DNA from: Paracamarosporium sp. OC-R06-R3
Lineage: Eukaryota; Ascomycota; Dothideomycetes; Pleosporales; Didymosphaeriaceae
Assembly (NCBI GenBank): GCA_019828545.1
Contig: JACVRA010000191.1
Location: 1-64,000, forward strand
DNA length: 64,000 nucleotides
Reading direction: 5' to 3'
Shown here: positions 12,208 to 23,800 of the stretch, one piece after another
Numbering within the stretch: position 1 is the stretch's first letter
How the letters are laid out: every line of letters starts with the position of its first letter
Notes under the pieces: generated by a model
Seen by the model: only the letters and a program-made list of their open reading frames with translations
Databases searched by the model: none
Told to the model about the DNA's origin: nothing
Translations under genes and position numbers: made by a program

Positions 12208-14861
12208 GCGCGTCGCACCCCGGTCAGCCTCGCCGCGCACAGCGCTCCGCGTCCTTGCTTGAGGCGGCCACGAGACCCGTCTTTCAATTCATCGGTTGAC
12301 CTAGGTTCTCGCGGTGCAAGCGTCCCGTTCGGGCAAGACGTGCTCATTCCTCCCTCCTTCTGGATACGATACGCCTTGGTGCTCTATTGCACACTGTGCG
12401 ACCTTCCTTTCTTCCTTGCCGGCTGCGCGACTTTCCTCTTTCGGATCATTGGATGGGCTGGGTCTTGCGAGACTATCGACTTCTATCTATCTATCTACTC
12501 GCCACGCGGGATCAAAAGGGATGATATCCACGGGTTACGTGCATGATTTTGTCGGTGGAATGGGCGTGGATGATGCGTAGATGGCTGGATGCGTGGTTGG
12601 TCGTGGGGCTGGAACGTGATATGTGCGATGCGTGCGAATGCATACTTACGATGTTATGACTGCATTTGTTGATTCGGAGGGAAGGTAGCGGGGTGTGGGG
12701 GTTTTTCTTGTCTTTTCTTTTCTTTTTTTTTTCTTCTTGGTTGTAGGGTGGGATTGGTTTGGTTTGGCTTTTCTGGCTGAGCGTAATGATTGTGTTTTTT
12801 TTTTCTCTTTTCTGCTTTTCTTTTCTTTTTTTTCTTTTTCTGGGGGTTTACTTGCCGGGGTAAAGCGGGGCAGGGTTGAAGTGAGGTTGTGGAGTGTGAG
12901 GAGGGAGACTGGGGAGGGAGACTAAGGGGGACTGTGGGAGGGGAAACGGAAGGGGAACCTGGGACTGGGGACTGGGGTCTGGGGGTACATGTATGTATGT
13001 ATGTTTGTGGAATGAATGAAGCTATGAATGACATGACATGACATGAAATGAGTGCATGAATAGAAAGGGTGTTTATATGCGTACACGCGCGTAAAGATGG
13101 GTGGATTGTTGGGTTGGTATGAGGTGTGAGGTATGGGATGTGAGATGTGCTGTGCTATGCTGTGCTGTGCTGTGTTGGGTGTCCTGGGCTACGGTGTGAG
13201 GGTTGAGAGGTGAGAAGGAAGGATGGAAGGATGGGGTAGATGAGATAGATGAGATAGATGGGCTGGGAGGAAGAGGAAGAAAGAGAACAAGGCAGAGGGA
13301 CTGAACACTTACTTCCCTTCACTCCACGAATACACTACTTACAAAGTCATCACGATGAAATACGCTTCCTCATTCCCTCTCCCTCCCCTCTCTTCCTTTC
13401 CCCCGTTCGCATTCTATACCTGCCCAGCCCAGCCCACCTACTCCACGCCACACATACACACTAGCCTAACCTACTCATCCTGCATTCTATTCTCCGCATA
13501 TACATAGCAAAATACTAGGTATGTTGGAGATTAAGTCAAGTTGGAGAGTTTCTTCTTCGAGGACGGAATTGCTTGCTGGGTGTGCTGGGTGTGTAGGGGG
13601 GCGTGGATAGTGATGATGGTTTGGGTATGGGGATGAATGGAGTGTGTGGGGTGTGGAGTGTGGAGTGGTGCGGAGTGGAGTAGAGGTTAAGTTGGGGTGG
13701 GGTGGGGAGGTGAGGTGAGGAGAGGTGAGTAAATGGGATGGGGGGTTTAGGTTTTGTGGTTTTTGTTTGGTAGGTTTGCGGGTGGAGTGGTAAGTTTGGG
13801 TGTGAGTGAGGTTGGATTGAGTTGGGAGTGTGCCGTGTGATTGCTGATTACTTTATGGGGTAGGTTCGTCTGGGTAGTAAAGGGGGCGGTGTGTATTTGA
13901 GTTTCTTGAGGGTAAGAATGGGATCGGGTTGAGATGGATTGGGTTGGCAGTTTGGTCTTCTGCGACTGGCACGTATAGAGTTGTTGTGGGAAGATACATG
14001 TAGATAGAACGTCAGATGTGGTGTGTCCGGGTCTTTGGTCAGTGGGTTTGGAATACCACATTACGGACGGACGGAGAGACGGAATGCAAAAAAAGCCTTG
14101 TCACTTGCATATAGACGTAGACTTTGCAAGTAACGGATGAGCAACACCGATCACGATCCATCCTCGTCGTAAGCCTCTATTCTTACGCTTCTTGCTGTCT
14201 TCTGACCCGCTCTTAGATGACTCTCGTCAGCCGTAAATTGCTCACCTCCACGATATTGGCCAAGTTGGTGGGAGGGAGATTGTGATTATGACCAGATGGA
14301 TGACCGACGAGCGCACAGCAGGCAAACTCGGTCTGCCGGCAAGGCAGGTGAGAAGCGTGTGCCCGGCTGGCACATAATTGCACGCATGTCGGCGCGCTTG
14401 GCAGGATCCCGCATTGGATGGACAGGGTGGCTTCGCCGACCAGATGCATCTGTGTGGGCGCGTATGCCTCCGCCTCGCTCGGCGTATTTTTAGGTCTGTG
14501 CTGTGCGGGCGTCGACCCCTGGCGGGCGTCTGTACGCGCCCCCTCCCGCCGCCGCCGCGCGTATTCATTGGGTCGCACGCCGTTTTGCCTCATGCAAGGT
14601 GTGAGTGTGCCAGACGAGTGGGCGTGGAGACTTGCTCTGTAGCCGCCAAGTTTAGGGTTGCATGCGAGGAGTGAGATGCTGGCGTGAGCGTGGTATATAC
14701 CCTGGGGCGCTGCGAGGGGAGTGAGGGAGCGTTGCCGTCGGAGCTGGCGCTGAGCGTGTGCATCCTTCTTTGATTTTTTGTTGCGATTTTGGCTTGACAA
14801 GTTTGGTTCGCGATCGGAGTTTCTTTCTGTGTTGCTTCGTGTCCAGAGAAAGCTGGGAAAG
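12208..14861. other. 2.65-kb low-complexity intergenic region
   Basis: This region has no supported gene. Parts of 12650-13200 and 13550-13760 are strongly strand-asymmetric, T/G-rich on the + strand, with long T tracts (12720-12840), TATG/TGCTG/AGATAG microsatellites (12980-13260) and GGGGTGGGG-type runs (13670-13745). 13330-13460 is C/T-rich instead. Long frames such as 14213-15064 (-) overlap the next gene's promoter and lack domain content. The last 150 nt before 14862 are the probable promoter of the DOMON gene. Confidence 0.55.
12654..13260 (+). repeat. Poly-T and short tandem repeat tract
   Basis: The tract contains several T runs of 8-9 (12722-12845), TATGTATGTATG near 12989-13002, ATGACATGACATGA near 13027-13048, repeated TGCTGTGCTGTGC near 13149-13176 and three GATAGATGA units near 13236-13260. 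Confidence 0.7.
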
Positions 14862-16385
14862 ATGTGGGCGTTTAAGGATTGGGCTAGGGCGCTGCTCGTT
14901 CTGCGTAAGTCGGGTCTTGCCTTTGGATGCATGTGGACGATGGAAGCTGACGGGAACAGTCTTCGCAACGAGCGCATGCGCACAGCAAAAGGCGCCCTCG
15001 GCTTCGACATTCTACCTCGAGGAGACCGAGACGCAGTTCTCGCTGAGTCTGGCGAACGATTCAAGCGATGTGTACATCTACTTCACGAGTCCGGCTTACT
15101 CGTGGGTCGGTGTGGGCTTTGGAGAGGGCATGAAGAATAGTTTGATGTTGATCATGTATCTAAATGGGAAGGGAGATGGTATGTTCACAATCCGTTCTGC
15201 CACAAGGTAGATATGGTGGACGTGTGCTAACCTGCGAAAGATGTCACTGTGAGCCCGCGCTTCGCAGTCTCCAATGCTGAACCCTCCTTCGACCCAAGCA
15301 TCAAGTTGGAGATCCTCAACGGGACGGGGATTGCTGACGAGATGTTCGTCCTCAAAGCGCTCTGTCGCTCGTGCCGTGTGTGGCCCGGTGGCTTCATCGA
15401 CGAGTCCTCTACCGCGCAGCCCATGAGCTTCGCTTTCGGCCCTGGAACGCGATTGCAGTCTGATGATCCCAACGCACCACTCAGACGCCATTATCGCTAC
15501 GGACAGTTCACCATGGACATGGTGGCCGCGACTGGCTCCGGTGCTGGCGTGCCACAGCCCGAAGCAAAATTGAAAGGTGCGAAGCTTGAGGGTATGGTGA
15601 GGGACCATGACAGAAAGGATCTTGCGCATGCAATCATAGGGTGCATAGCATTGTTTGTCTTCTGGCCCATCAACGTCGTCTTCGCTGGCTTCTTCCGCAA
15701 CATCAAGATCCACGTCGGCATGTCCATCGCCATCCTAGTCTTCCTCGTCATATCCTACGCTCTGGGCATTGCCACAAGCCCACAGTACAACCGCGTATGT
15801 CCTCCATCCCTTGCCTCCGCAAAGCCAACTAACGCCCCACAGTCCAAAAACTACACCTCCCCCCACCAACTCCTCGCCTTCATCACTCTCCTTCCTATCC
15901 TCCTAATGTCTCTCCTCCCCGCGCGCTTCATCGCCTCCCTAAAATCCTGGATCCCAAAACTGCACATGCCCCTCACAAACCTAACCTTCTTCCTCCTCGT
16001 CCTAACCGGCGGTTTCGGCTTCCGCCTCGCCTCGACGCCAAACCCGCTCGTCCTGGCATACATCTCCATCACGCTGCTCGTCTTCGTCTTCACGACGTTC
16101 ATCATGCTGTGCGTGCGGCGCCGGGGCTCCGCCTACGCGCGCGCTACGATGCGCAGACGCCTCGGAGAAGAGGATGAGCGCGACTTCGGGCTCGCGAAGT
16201 GGGGTGTGCGGAAGAAATTGTCGGGGGAGAGCAGTAATGGGTCGTGGCAAGGGCAGGGGCAAGGGCATGAGAGGACTACGAGTGCGGGGAGTGGGGATTG
16301 GAGGGGGGTCGTGGGCGGTGGGACTATGCCTGGTCCGCATTATTTGATGAACATGCATCCTGGGGTGCCGGTTTATGTTAAGTAG
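14862..16385 (+). CDS. Secreted/membrane DOMON - cytochrome b561 protein
   Basis: This is probably a transmembrane haem protein moving electrons across a membrane. Exons 14862-14904, 14960-15178, 15241-15794 and 15843-16385 sum to 452 aa. Splicing of exons 1 and 2 creates a signal peptide of about 22 aa (RALLVLLFATSACA, cut before QQK). Residues about 30-210 form a DOMON domain like the cytochrome domain of cellobiose dehydrogenase (ETQFSLSL, VGVGFGEGMKNSLMLIMY, GQFTMDM). Residues about 235-400 hold five hydrophobic segments of cytochrome b561/ferric reductase type with four spaced histidines (LAHAIIG, KIHVGMS, TSPHQLL, KLHMPLT), the likely di-haem ligands. The tail is basic, then Gly/Ser-rich. 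No flavin dehydrogenase domain is fused. The electron donor and acceptor cannot be read from sequence. Confidence 0.9.
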
Positions 16386-17108
16386 GTGATAGTTTCGGTG
16401 GGAGTTAGAAAGAAGGGATGGGTTGGGTTGGGATGGAATGGGTAGGGCGTTTGTGTTTCCGAGATACCATGTTGGATTTTGGCATTTGTCGGCGCTTTTT
16501 GGGTCTATAATGAAGGTCTGGTACTAATGATGAGATGTACGATTACTTTTGTGGGCCTTGGGTTTGTGAGCGTGAGGTGATGTTGGGAGATATTGGGAGT
16601 ATAAGACTGCAATGTTTGGCGGTGTAATGACGATGCGCGATATTTCGAGACTGCTCAAATGATCAATAACTGAACTATTGCATGTCGCGTGCGCTGATTC
16701 TTGCGTCTACTGTATTTGAATAAAAATCGTTCCCATACCTTCATGAACGGGACTTGATTCTCATGCAAGTTGGTGTCCAGTCTGGCGTGATGTTAGTGAT
16801 TCCGTTTTCAATTTATAGGAGTTAACGCTGTAGTGCTCGTAATGCAGGTATAAAAGAATTCGCAGTGACGAGTTTGCAGTGTAACACATGTGGTCTTCCT
16901 GTAGTGGCTCCCAGAGCCCAGCTGCATAGGCACGGTAGTAAAAGAGAGCAGAGCGCGTTAACCGGAACCAGTCAAGCGTCAGTCCGCTCGATCTGACTCC
17001 TCGCAATGAATGAATTGCAGCATTTCTATTTTACTTAACGTTTTGCTTTACTCAAAGGCATCAACAGTGTTTTCGATCATTAACAGACATTATTGCGTCT
17101 AGTATACG
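16386..17108. other. Intergenic spacer
   Basis: The spacer holds 723 nt between two + strand genes. The first 60 nt repeat TGGGTTGGG/TGGGATGG-type words. The rest is unremarkable AT-rich sequence with no supported frame; it should hold a 3' UTR and the promoter of the next gene. Confidence 0.5.
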
Positions 17109-18470
17109 ATGGCTTTTCTTTCCCACTCGATTCCATGGCACAGCCTCTCAGCCATGTTCGAGTTTGGTGATGGCTCTGATCCGGGTCCTCAGCACCCCGA
17201 ACTGTTTCCAAAGAGAAAACCAGGTCAGCGCAAACAGCTCGAATACTTTACGCGCAAGTTTCAGGCGACAGTTCGAGAACACTCCGTTGTCGAGCGTAAG
17301 AAGTATCGTTCCTTAAAGGATTACGTGGAACGAGCGCAGACGTGGATGAAATCAGAGCAAAACGATCGGGACGTAGCATGCACACCTCTCTCTGAGGACA
17401 TTGGGAATGATGCGAAGAGACAACAACGCAACGCGGAGCTACGCCAACTATCAAGCGAGACGTCCCCGACAAATTCTGAAAGACGCTATGTCTTCCCATC
17501 AGACTTCGCCACTACGTACATGTCTTATGAACCCATCATAAGCGGCACATCCTACGGTCGCCAAGGGCTGGTCGAAGAGTTTGCGCGAGTGGAGACGTGG
17601 ATCGACTTAATAGCTCGCAATGCTCACTACTCCACATGTACCACCAAGGAGCGCAACAGAATTTGGCTCGACATAAAATCCTGCTCGGACATATTACGTC
17701 TTCTCATTATTGATGCGGCCACGACGGCAGATACGCAGAGAAAAACATACATGGTTGAGACCTTGTTCCTGCTTGCGCATCATCCGCAAGTGGGAATTAG
17801 TACGTTCCTCAGCGACGGCATGGACTGCTGCAACATCGAAGTTGGCGTAAAATCACTCGTGGAGAAGATTGCTGTTGCGTTCATATATCTAAATCTCCTT
17901 TGGACCTATATCGATGGCGATCCATCTTCCCCGTTATTACAGCAACATGAACATGTAGAAAAGTATGAACCGAGCTACTATCGCATTTCCAGATTTGTAG
18001 ACTTGTTACCTCGACCAGCCTACATGAACACCAAGAGCTTCAGCGATTTGTTGGACATAGTACTGAAAGAGCACGGTCACGTGGTCGAACATGCTTTTTT
18101 TAATCCTCTCCTTGCTCCTTATACCAGCGGGCGACGTTCTCAATATCTTGATCCCGACGTTACGAGCCAAAATAGGGGCGAAGAGGACAGAAGACAAGAA
18201 CGAGATGTCTTCACGGACTTGTTATTGCTTAAGGAAGCGTTGAGGAGCATGTGGAAGATGCTAATTTTCTGCGACATGTTGTTCAAAGAGATCGGAAAGC
18301 CTATCAATTGGGAGTGCGTCGTTCTTTACGGGCTCAATAGTTTATTTTGGGGAAAAGGAGGCATTGAGAGGTTACTTGGGATGGGCTGGGCGGACTACGA
18401 TTTCGACCGGATGATGCTTGAAGGTTCCGGATTCTTCGCCGCCGAGGGTGTTGACCCTGGTGAGTCGTAG
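17109..18470 (+). CDS. Hypothetical protein, 453 aa, intronless
   Basis: I do not recognise a family. The single uninterrupted frame begins at ATG 17109; a second in-frame ATG lies at 17154, just before FEFGDGSDPGPQ, and may be the true start. The first 130 residues are basic and hydrophilic (KRKPGQRKQLEYFTRKF). Residues about 150-300 are mixed helical with Trp-rich and hydrophobic stretches (ETWIDLIARN, LLIIDAATTADTQRK, VETLFLLAHH, VAFIYLNLLWTYID). A C-terminal part includes LLLLKEALRSMWKMLIFCDMLF and WECVVLYGLNSLFWGKGG. There is no signal peptide or clear transmembrane helix. The length and lack of stops argue for a real gene. Such intronless orphan genes are common in fungal accessory regions. 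Confidence 0.7.
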   Translation: MAFLSHSIPWHSLSAMFEFGDGSDPGPQHPELFPKRKPGQRKQLEYFTRKFQATVREHSVVERKKYRSLKDYVERAQTWMKSEQNDRDVACTPLSEDIGNDAKRQQRNAELRQLSSETSPTNSERRYVFPSDFATTYMSYEPIISGTSYGRQGLVEEFARVETWIDLIARNAHYSTCTTKERNRIWLDIKSCSDILRLLIIDAATTADTQRKTYMVETLFLLAHHPQVGISTFLSDGMDCCNIEVGVKSLVEKIAVAFIYLNLLWTYIDGDPSSPLLQQHEHVEKYEPSYYRISRFVDLLPRPAYMNTKSFSDLLDIVLKEHGHVVEHAFFNPLLAPYTSGRRSQYLDPDVTSQNRGEEDRRQERDVFTDLLLLKEALRSMWKMLIFCDMLFKEIGKPINWECVVLYGLNSLFWGKGGIERLLGMGWADYDFDRMMLEGSGFFAAEGVDPGES

Positions 18471-19201
18471 ACGACTTGCGTGAGCAGACAGGTCTTGAGT
18501 ATTGTATCACGTCAAATATGTGGACGCTGTGTGGAGCAGCGTAGGGCGACTCCGCTTATCGTGAGAGTCTAGACTTCCGACCAAGTCTGGACTTGCTCAT
18601 GTGCGGGGGCTGCAGTGCAACGTCAAAATTCAGCTGCAGTGTCTCCAGCATTTACTCACTTTGTCTCGCAACACCAATTGTATTGACGCTAACGTTTTTC
18701 AGGTGATCAGACATTTAGGCATAAGCACTATAGCATACTGCAGTTGTTTTTCTTCGTGAGTGTGAAAAGGAAAAAAACTCAAAGTCCTGAGTGCAACGCA
18801 CCATGTTGCATGCCTGCAAGATCTCGTTTCTTCATTATGTGCGCTAGACTCATCTGCTAATTACGCTTCTTCGCCCGATTGGCTGGATCTACTCTTCAGC
18901 CAGGGATTGTGAGATGTACTCCCGTATTCTTGTACCATGCAATATCAGATCGGTACTTGCCATCTATTGGATGTCAGGTTCAGGGTTCTATTTAACGCGG
19001 CACTTGAAAGATGATCGGTGTAGTCGACCATTGCGAATCATAATGTTTTTATTTCACCCTGCGGCTTATCGGGCATTCATGCAGGCATGTCTACACGACC
19101 TTACGTCGATGCGGACGTAGGTATATTTACCCCGCCATTGAATGGAAGCTTTGATTCCAGTTACTTCCACACAATTATCCCACGAGAGGAAACCCATCAA
19201 A
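18471..19201. other. Intergenic spacer
   Basis: The spacer holds 731 nt between the orphan ORF and the permease gene. There is no supported frame; the short frame at 18914-19120 has no coding features. A direct repeat of CTGCAGT-like words lies near 18609-18640. The permease promoter should be in the right half. Confidence 0.45.
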
Positions 19202-20968
19202 ATGGAGAAGTCTGGGCTCACTTCGCGCGAAGAAGTAGTCATTCCCAGTGAAGATGCTGTCTCATCTGAATTCGAAGCTGGAACGGCATCAGACCAGGAA
19301 GCAATGCGGCGGCTGGGGAAGCAACAGCTGTTTAAGGTACGCCTGTACGCCATATATGCTTTTGAGACCAACACGTTTGTAGCGCAATTTCCGCTTCGCA
19401 AGCATTTTTGGGTTTGCCCTCATTCTGATGGCAACTTGGGAAGCCGTTCTTGGCACTGTCGCTTTTGGGCTGGGCAACGGTGGTCCATCTGGCTTGTTGT
19501 ACACATACATTGGTGTGTGGATAGGATTCACCTTCGTCGCCATATCGATGGCGGAGATGGCATCAATGGCTCCGTAGGTGCTCCATCAAGCAATCAAACA
19601 TCAAACAGTTAATAGCATGTAGGACAGCCGGAGGCCAGTATCATTGGTGTTCTGAATTTGCGCCTCGTGAATACCAGAAACAGCTCTCGTATATCGTTGG
19701 TTGGTTGGGCATCATGGGCTGGCAGATTGGTGTCACAGTTGGAGCGTTCGTCTCCGGAACCATGCTCCAAGGCTTGCTAATCCTCAGCTATCCAACCTAT
19801 AATTACCAACGCTGGCATGGGACGCTGATAGCGATATTAATCACTTTTATTTCTGCTTTCTTTAACACGTTCCTCGCGAATTGGTTACCGTTCGTTGAAG
19901 GTATAATCTTGTTTCTGCACTTCGCAGCATGGATTGCGATTCTGGTGCCGTTATGGGTTCTCGCGCCCAAGGCCACAAGCGCTCAAGTCTGGAACTCTTT
20001 CATAGATGCAGGTTGGGGAAACAGTGAGTAATCCACCGTTCACGTAAGCGATGGATATGTTGACCTTTTGTTCGCACAGCTGGTGTTGCCTGTCTTATTG
20101 GAATGATAACGAACGTCGGTGCTTTTGTCGGATCAGATGCTCCGGCCCATATGTCGGAAGAGTTAAAGGATGCTTCCAAGCTCCTCCCACGAGTCATGTT
20201 CAGCACAATGGTGGCAAACGGCGCCATGGGTTTCCTCACACTCATGTAATTATAGATCCATAGTCCGTTTGCGCCTCCGTTGACGACATCCACAGTACCT
20301 TTTGTTATACGGTTGGCGATATAGAAGCTGCCTTGACGACACCTACCGGATACCCTATCATTCAAGTGTTCTACTCAGCCACGGGTTCCTCGGCGAGTAC
20401 GGCCGGTCTTACATCGCTTCTTATCATACTCAACTTCGTTAACAACCTCAGCAACATGGCAGGTGCATCTCGACAACTCTTTGCCTTTGCTCGCGACCGC
20501 GGCGTTCCCTTTTCTAGCTGGGTCTCCAGCGTTTCGCCCCGGTTCCATGTTCCAATCAATGCGATCATCGTGTCAACGCTTCTTGCTTGCGTCTTTCACT
20601 GCATCAATATCGGCTCCACGATTGCTTGGAACATCATCATGTCCGTTGGTACCGTGACGATGGTAACATCCTACATGATTTCGATTGGATGCATAGCGTG
20701 GCGCCGTCTAAGCAAGTTGCCGGTTCCGCCATCTACGTTCGATCTCGGACGCAGTCTTGGCCTCACCATCAACGGGCTAGCAATAGCATTCTGCGGTCTT
20801 GTGTTCGTCTTTGCTTTCTTCCCGCCTGTTCCGGATCCAGGTACTGTGGGTATGAATTGGGCGATCGTAGTATATGTGGGCGTGCTTGGAATAGCAGGAG
20901 TGTATTACGCAATCAGTGCTAGACATCATTACGAAGGACCTGTGGAATACGTAAGAAAAACAGACTAG
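19202..20968 (+). CDS. APC-superfamily amino acid / GABA-choline type permease
   Basis: This is a plasma-membrane or vacuolar importer of amino acids or amines. Exons 19202-19336, 19383-19573, 19623-20023, 20080-20245 and 20296-20968 sum to 521 aa. A hydrophilic N-terminus of about 45 residues is followed by NFRFASIFGFALILMATWEA, the typical first segment of the fungal GABA/choline permease branch (Uga4, Hnm1, Bio5). TAGGQYHWVSEF-type sequence, read here as TAGGQYHWCSEFAP, is the family signature, and DAPAHMSEELKDASKLLPR is the conserved loop after TM6-7. About twelve hydrophobic segments are present. All four introns cut conserved segments at frame-preserving sites. It lies directly upstream of an MFS carrier on the same strand, 222 nt away. 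The substrate is not deducible. Confidence 0.93.
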
Positions 20969-21190
20969 CTAATGATGAAGCGTACGGAGATGTGCACGGG
21001 AAGAGATTAGTGATCTTGAAGGGCGCACTTGTTCTTTCTTCCCGTCAGTAAGCGAGGTCATGTGATCGGCCCTCAAACTCTGTACCAGTCATCATGATCA
21101 AATTCTCCCTCATCTGGTCTTTTCTTTCTAATTGAGTGCCTTGAAGAATTCAAATCTGATTTTGCGTATTGGTTGTCCTCTACCTCGACA

Positions 21191-22667
21191 ATGGCAACCG
21201 CATTGACACAAACTTTGGAGGCGCCACCAGCCGTAGAGCTGGAGGATCGCAGTTCTGAACGAGCTCAACACCAGGACGACCAACTTCGAGCTCTGGAGAC
21301 CGACCCCGATGCAGACGCAATTATGCATGCCTCTCTTCTTGCCGATTCAGAAGTGCCTGATGGAGGCTATGGGTGGGTAGTTGTTTTTTCCGGTGCAGTC
21401 ATCACCTGGTGGTTCGTTGGGACGTCCTATACTTGGGGAGTGATGCAAGCTGCTCTTGTTGAGCAGAAGAAATACTCGCCGGCTACTCTTGCATTCGTCG
21501 GATCTCTCGTGCCTGCTTTGATCGCGGTGCTTGCGATACCGAACGCCACGCTCATCAGGAAACTGGGCGCGAGAGTCACGGGTCTTACTGGCATCTTCTT
21601 TTTAGGTTTGGGCAGTATATTAGCTGGCTTTGCAGTTGACAGTATATTGGGTCTATTCATGACATGGGGCTTGGTTTGTGGAATTGGAACGAGTCTTTGC
21701 TTCATGGTACGCAAGAATGCAGCTTGGCCGAACATGCTTTACGCTAACACATCGCTAGACTGTATCAACCATTCCGGCGCAGTACTTCAAGTCTAAACGT
21801 GGCGTCGCAAATGGCATAGTTTATGCCGGAGGCGGCCTCGGTGGTACGGCCATGAGTTTTATGCTTAACGCCCTTATCGAGCACGTCGGCATCCCTTGGT
21901 CCTTTCGAATCTTCGGATTCATGATCTTGAGCACCGGGCTGCCCGCTGCATATTTGATGAAGGAGCGTGTGCCCATTCGAAAAGCTCAATTTGTAGAGTG
22001 GAAACTCTTCAAGGATGTCAAGTTTTTGCTCGTTTTTGCAGTTGGTGTCATTGGCACATTTCCACTTTTCGTCCCACCTTTCTTCTTACCGCTGTATAGC
22101 AACTCGCTCGGCCTTCCTTCAGCTGCTGGCGCTGGTCTACTGGCAGCCTTCAACTTTTGTTCAGCTATTGGCCGTTTAGGGTCTGGCTTTGCATGTGACA
22201 AGCTGGGCTCACTGAGTACGTTATTCCTCACACTGCTCCTAAGCGCTATTAGCCTGATGGTCATGTGGCCACTCTCAAGCTCTCTAGGTCCCCTGATAGC
22301 CTTTGTGATTATCAATGGCATGGCCAACGGTGGGTTCTTCTCTACCATGCCTACTGTGGTGGGCAACGTCTTTGGCTCTGCACGAGTGGGCGTTGCCATG
22401 GGTATGATCGTTAGTGGATGGATCGGCGGATACCTCATGGTGAGTCATCGTCGATGTATCAGTTTTGGAAAATCATGCGCTCATATCTTTCCTTGGTAGG
22501 GTGCACCGATCGCTGGCTATATCCTAGACGCTTCTGGAGGCGAGAACAATGGTATAGGCCCTTATCGACCAGCAATATTCTACGCTGGTGGGATGGCAGT
22601 CGTGGCTACGATTCTTGCTGCCGTCGTCCGACTCCGGGTCGACCGAAGCTTGAAGAAGATGGTTTGA
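21191..22667 (+). CDS. MFS transporter, monocarboxylate-porter-like
   Basis: This is a major facilitator of the fungal MCT-like branch, relatives of which move carboxylates or other small solutes. Exons 21191-21706, 21759-22439 and 22500-22667 sum to 454 aa. A 55-residue acidic N-terminus precedes VPDGGYGWVVVFSGAVITW, the diagnostic DGGxGW motif of this family before TM1. Further hallmarks are the loop FKSKRGVANGIVYAGGGLGG after TM4 and the second-half motif SAIGRLGSGFACDKLG. Twelve hydrophobic segments can be counted. The frame closes shortly after TM12 with RLRVDRSLKKMV, a short cytosolic tail. It follows the permease on the same strand, so the two may be co-expressed uptake systems; the substrate is unknown. 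Confidence 0.93.
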
Positions 22668-22816
22668 TGATGATATTGCAGTATTTCTCCCTACAATTGA
22701 GCTATGGCTCTTACTTACGAAGGAGCTCGTTTCTATTGACTATTCAGCCTGAGTGGCCTCGGCGCTGTGACCAAATAATCAATAAAAATGATCTCCTTCG
22801 TAGTTGTGAAGTCTGT

Positions 22817-23800
22817 TTAATAGAGTACTCTCCTTATTTTCGGTACCTTACGAAGCCTTCGCGTTTCACTCAGTCTTGTTCGACTTGACTTGAACGGGTC
22901 CGGCATCACGCCGCCCTGTTTCAATCCTCTTACTGCACTAGCCAGTTTCATGTACCCCTCGCTTAGTGGCCAACAAGATGTCCCCTTTCCGGACAATAAT
23001 GATTCCTCCTGCAGTTGTTTTGAGGTACAGAGCCCTTTCAATCCTTTGTTCTTCTGAAATGAACCAATAGAATCCTCCAGCACTATGCTTACCTCCTTAT
23101 CTAATCCGAAGGACTGAACAAGTAAAGCATGCGATGCTATGGTATCACCTAGAGCCTTTGTAGAGGCAGATGTCATCCAATAATCGACCAGCGTGCTTTC
23201 TATTCTCCTACAACCTTCCACACGCTTGAATCGGCCTATGACTTCCAACACATAATCAAGATTCAGATCTAACTCTTCAACGGGCTCTAAGACAAGCCTC
23301 CTCATCAGTCTTTTGTTCTGTTTGTGGATCAAGAGCCAGCGATTTTGGGTCAGTACCTCCTTGAAATTTCGAACAAGAGCGGTCATCTCTGCGACTCGGG
23401 ATCTTTGAGTTTCGTCCAGGATAGAGGAGGAGTCTTTGATGAATGCGGAAGGGGCTCAGGTGGGGTTCATTTCTACTAGGGCCGCTCTGAGTTTTTGGCA
23501 ATCTGTGGAGAATGTGGCTGCTATGATTTCTACAAGGGTCCAAAGAAGATTGCCCTGTCGACGAATTCCAATCTCTTTACTCATGTCATTGAGAAGCGGA
23601 TAAGAGGTATTGCTGTTGGCCAGAAGATCTTCTCTGTGGTCTTGCGAAGGGATTTCGGTGTATGGAGGCGGCGATGTGTTGGACCCTTTTTCCTTTTGCT
23701 TCTGCTGTAGCGCTATCCCAGTCCCATCGATAAGTGTTCCCGAAAGAATGAGGTCTCTCCATGTTTTGCAGAAGAAGTCGCGAATGCGAGATTTATTCAT
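22817..23800 (-). pseudogene. Helical hypothetical protein interrupted by an in-frame TGA
   Basis: Two long minus-strand frames, 23456-23800 and the one whose ATG is at 23386, lie in the same reading phase and are separated only by a TGA at 23456-23458 plus 23 sense codons. Read across the stop, the protein would be about 327 residues, nearly all charged helix (for example LRAALVEMN before the stop; EVLTQNRWLLIHKQNKRL and LDLNLDYVLEVIGRFKR after it). No family is recognised. Either the gene carries a nonsense mutation or the TGA sits in an intron. A possible 90-nt intron from a GTAGAA donor near 23475 to the AG just before ATG 23386 keeps the frame but has a weak acceptor. The product could be the helical N-terminal part of a larger fungal signalling protein; this is only a guess. 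Confidence 0.4.

Noticed and set aside
14213..15064. 283-codon minus-strand frame
   Set aside because: It overlaps the signal-peptide exon and promoter of the DOMON/b561 gene on the opposite strand and has no recognisable domain; composition explains its length.
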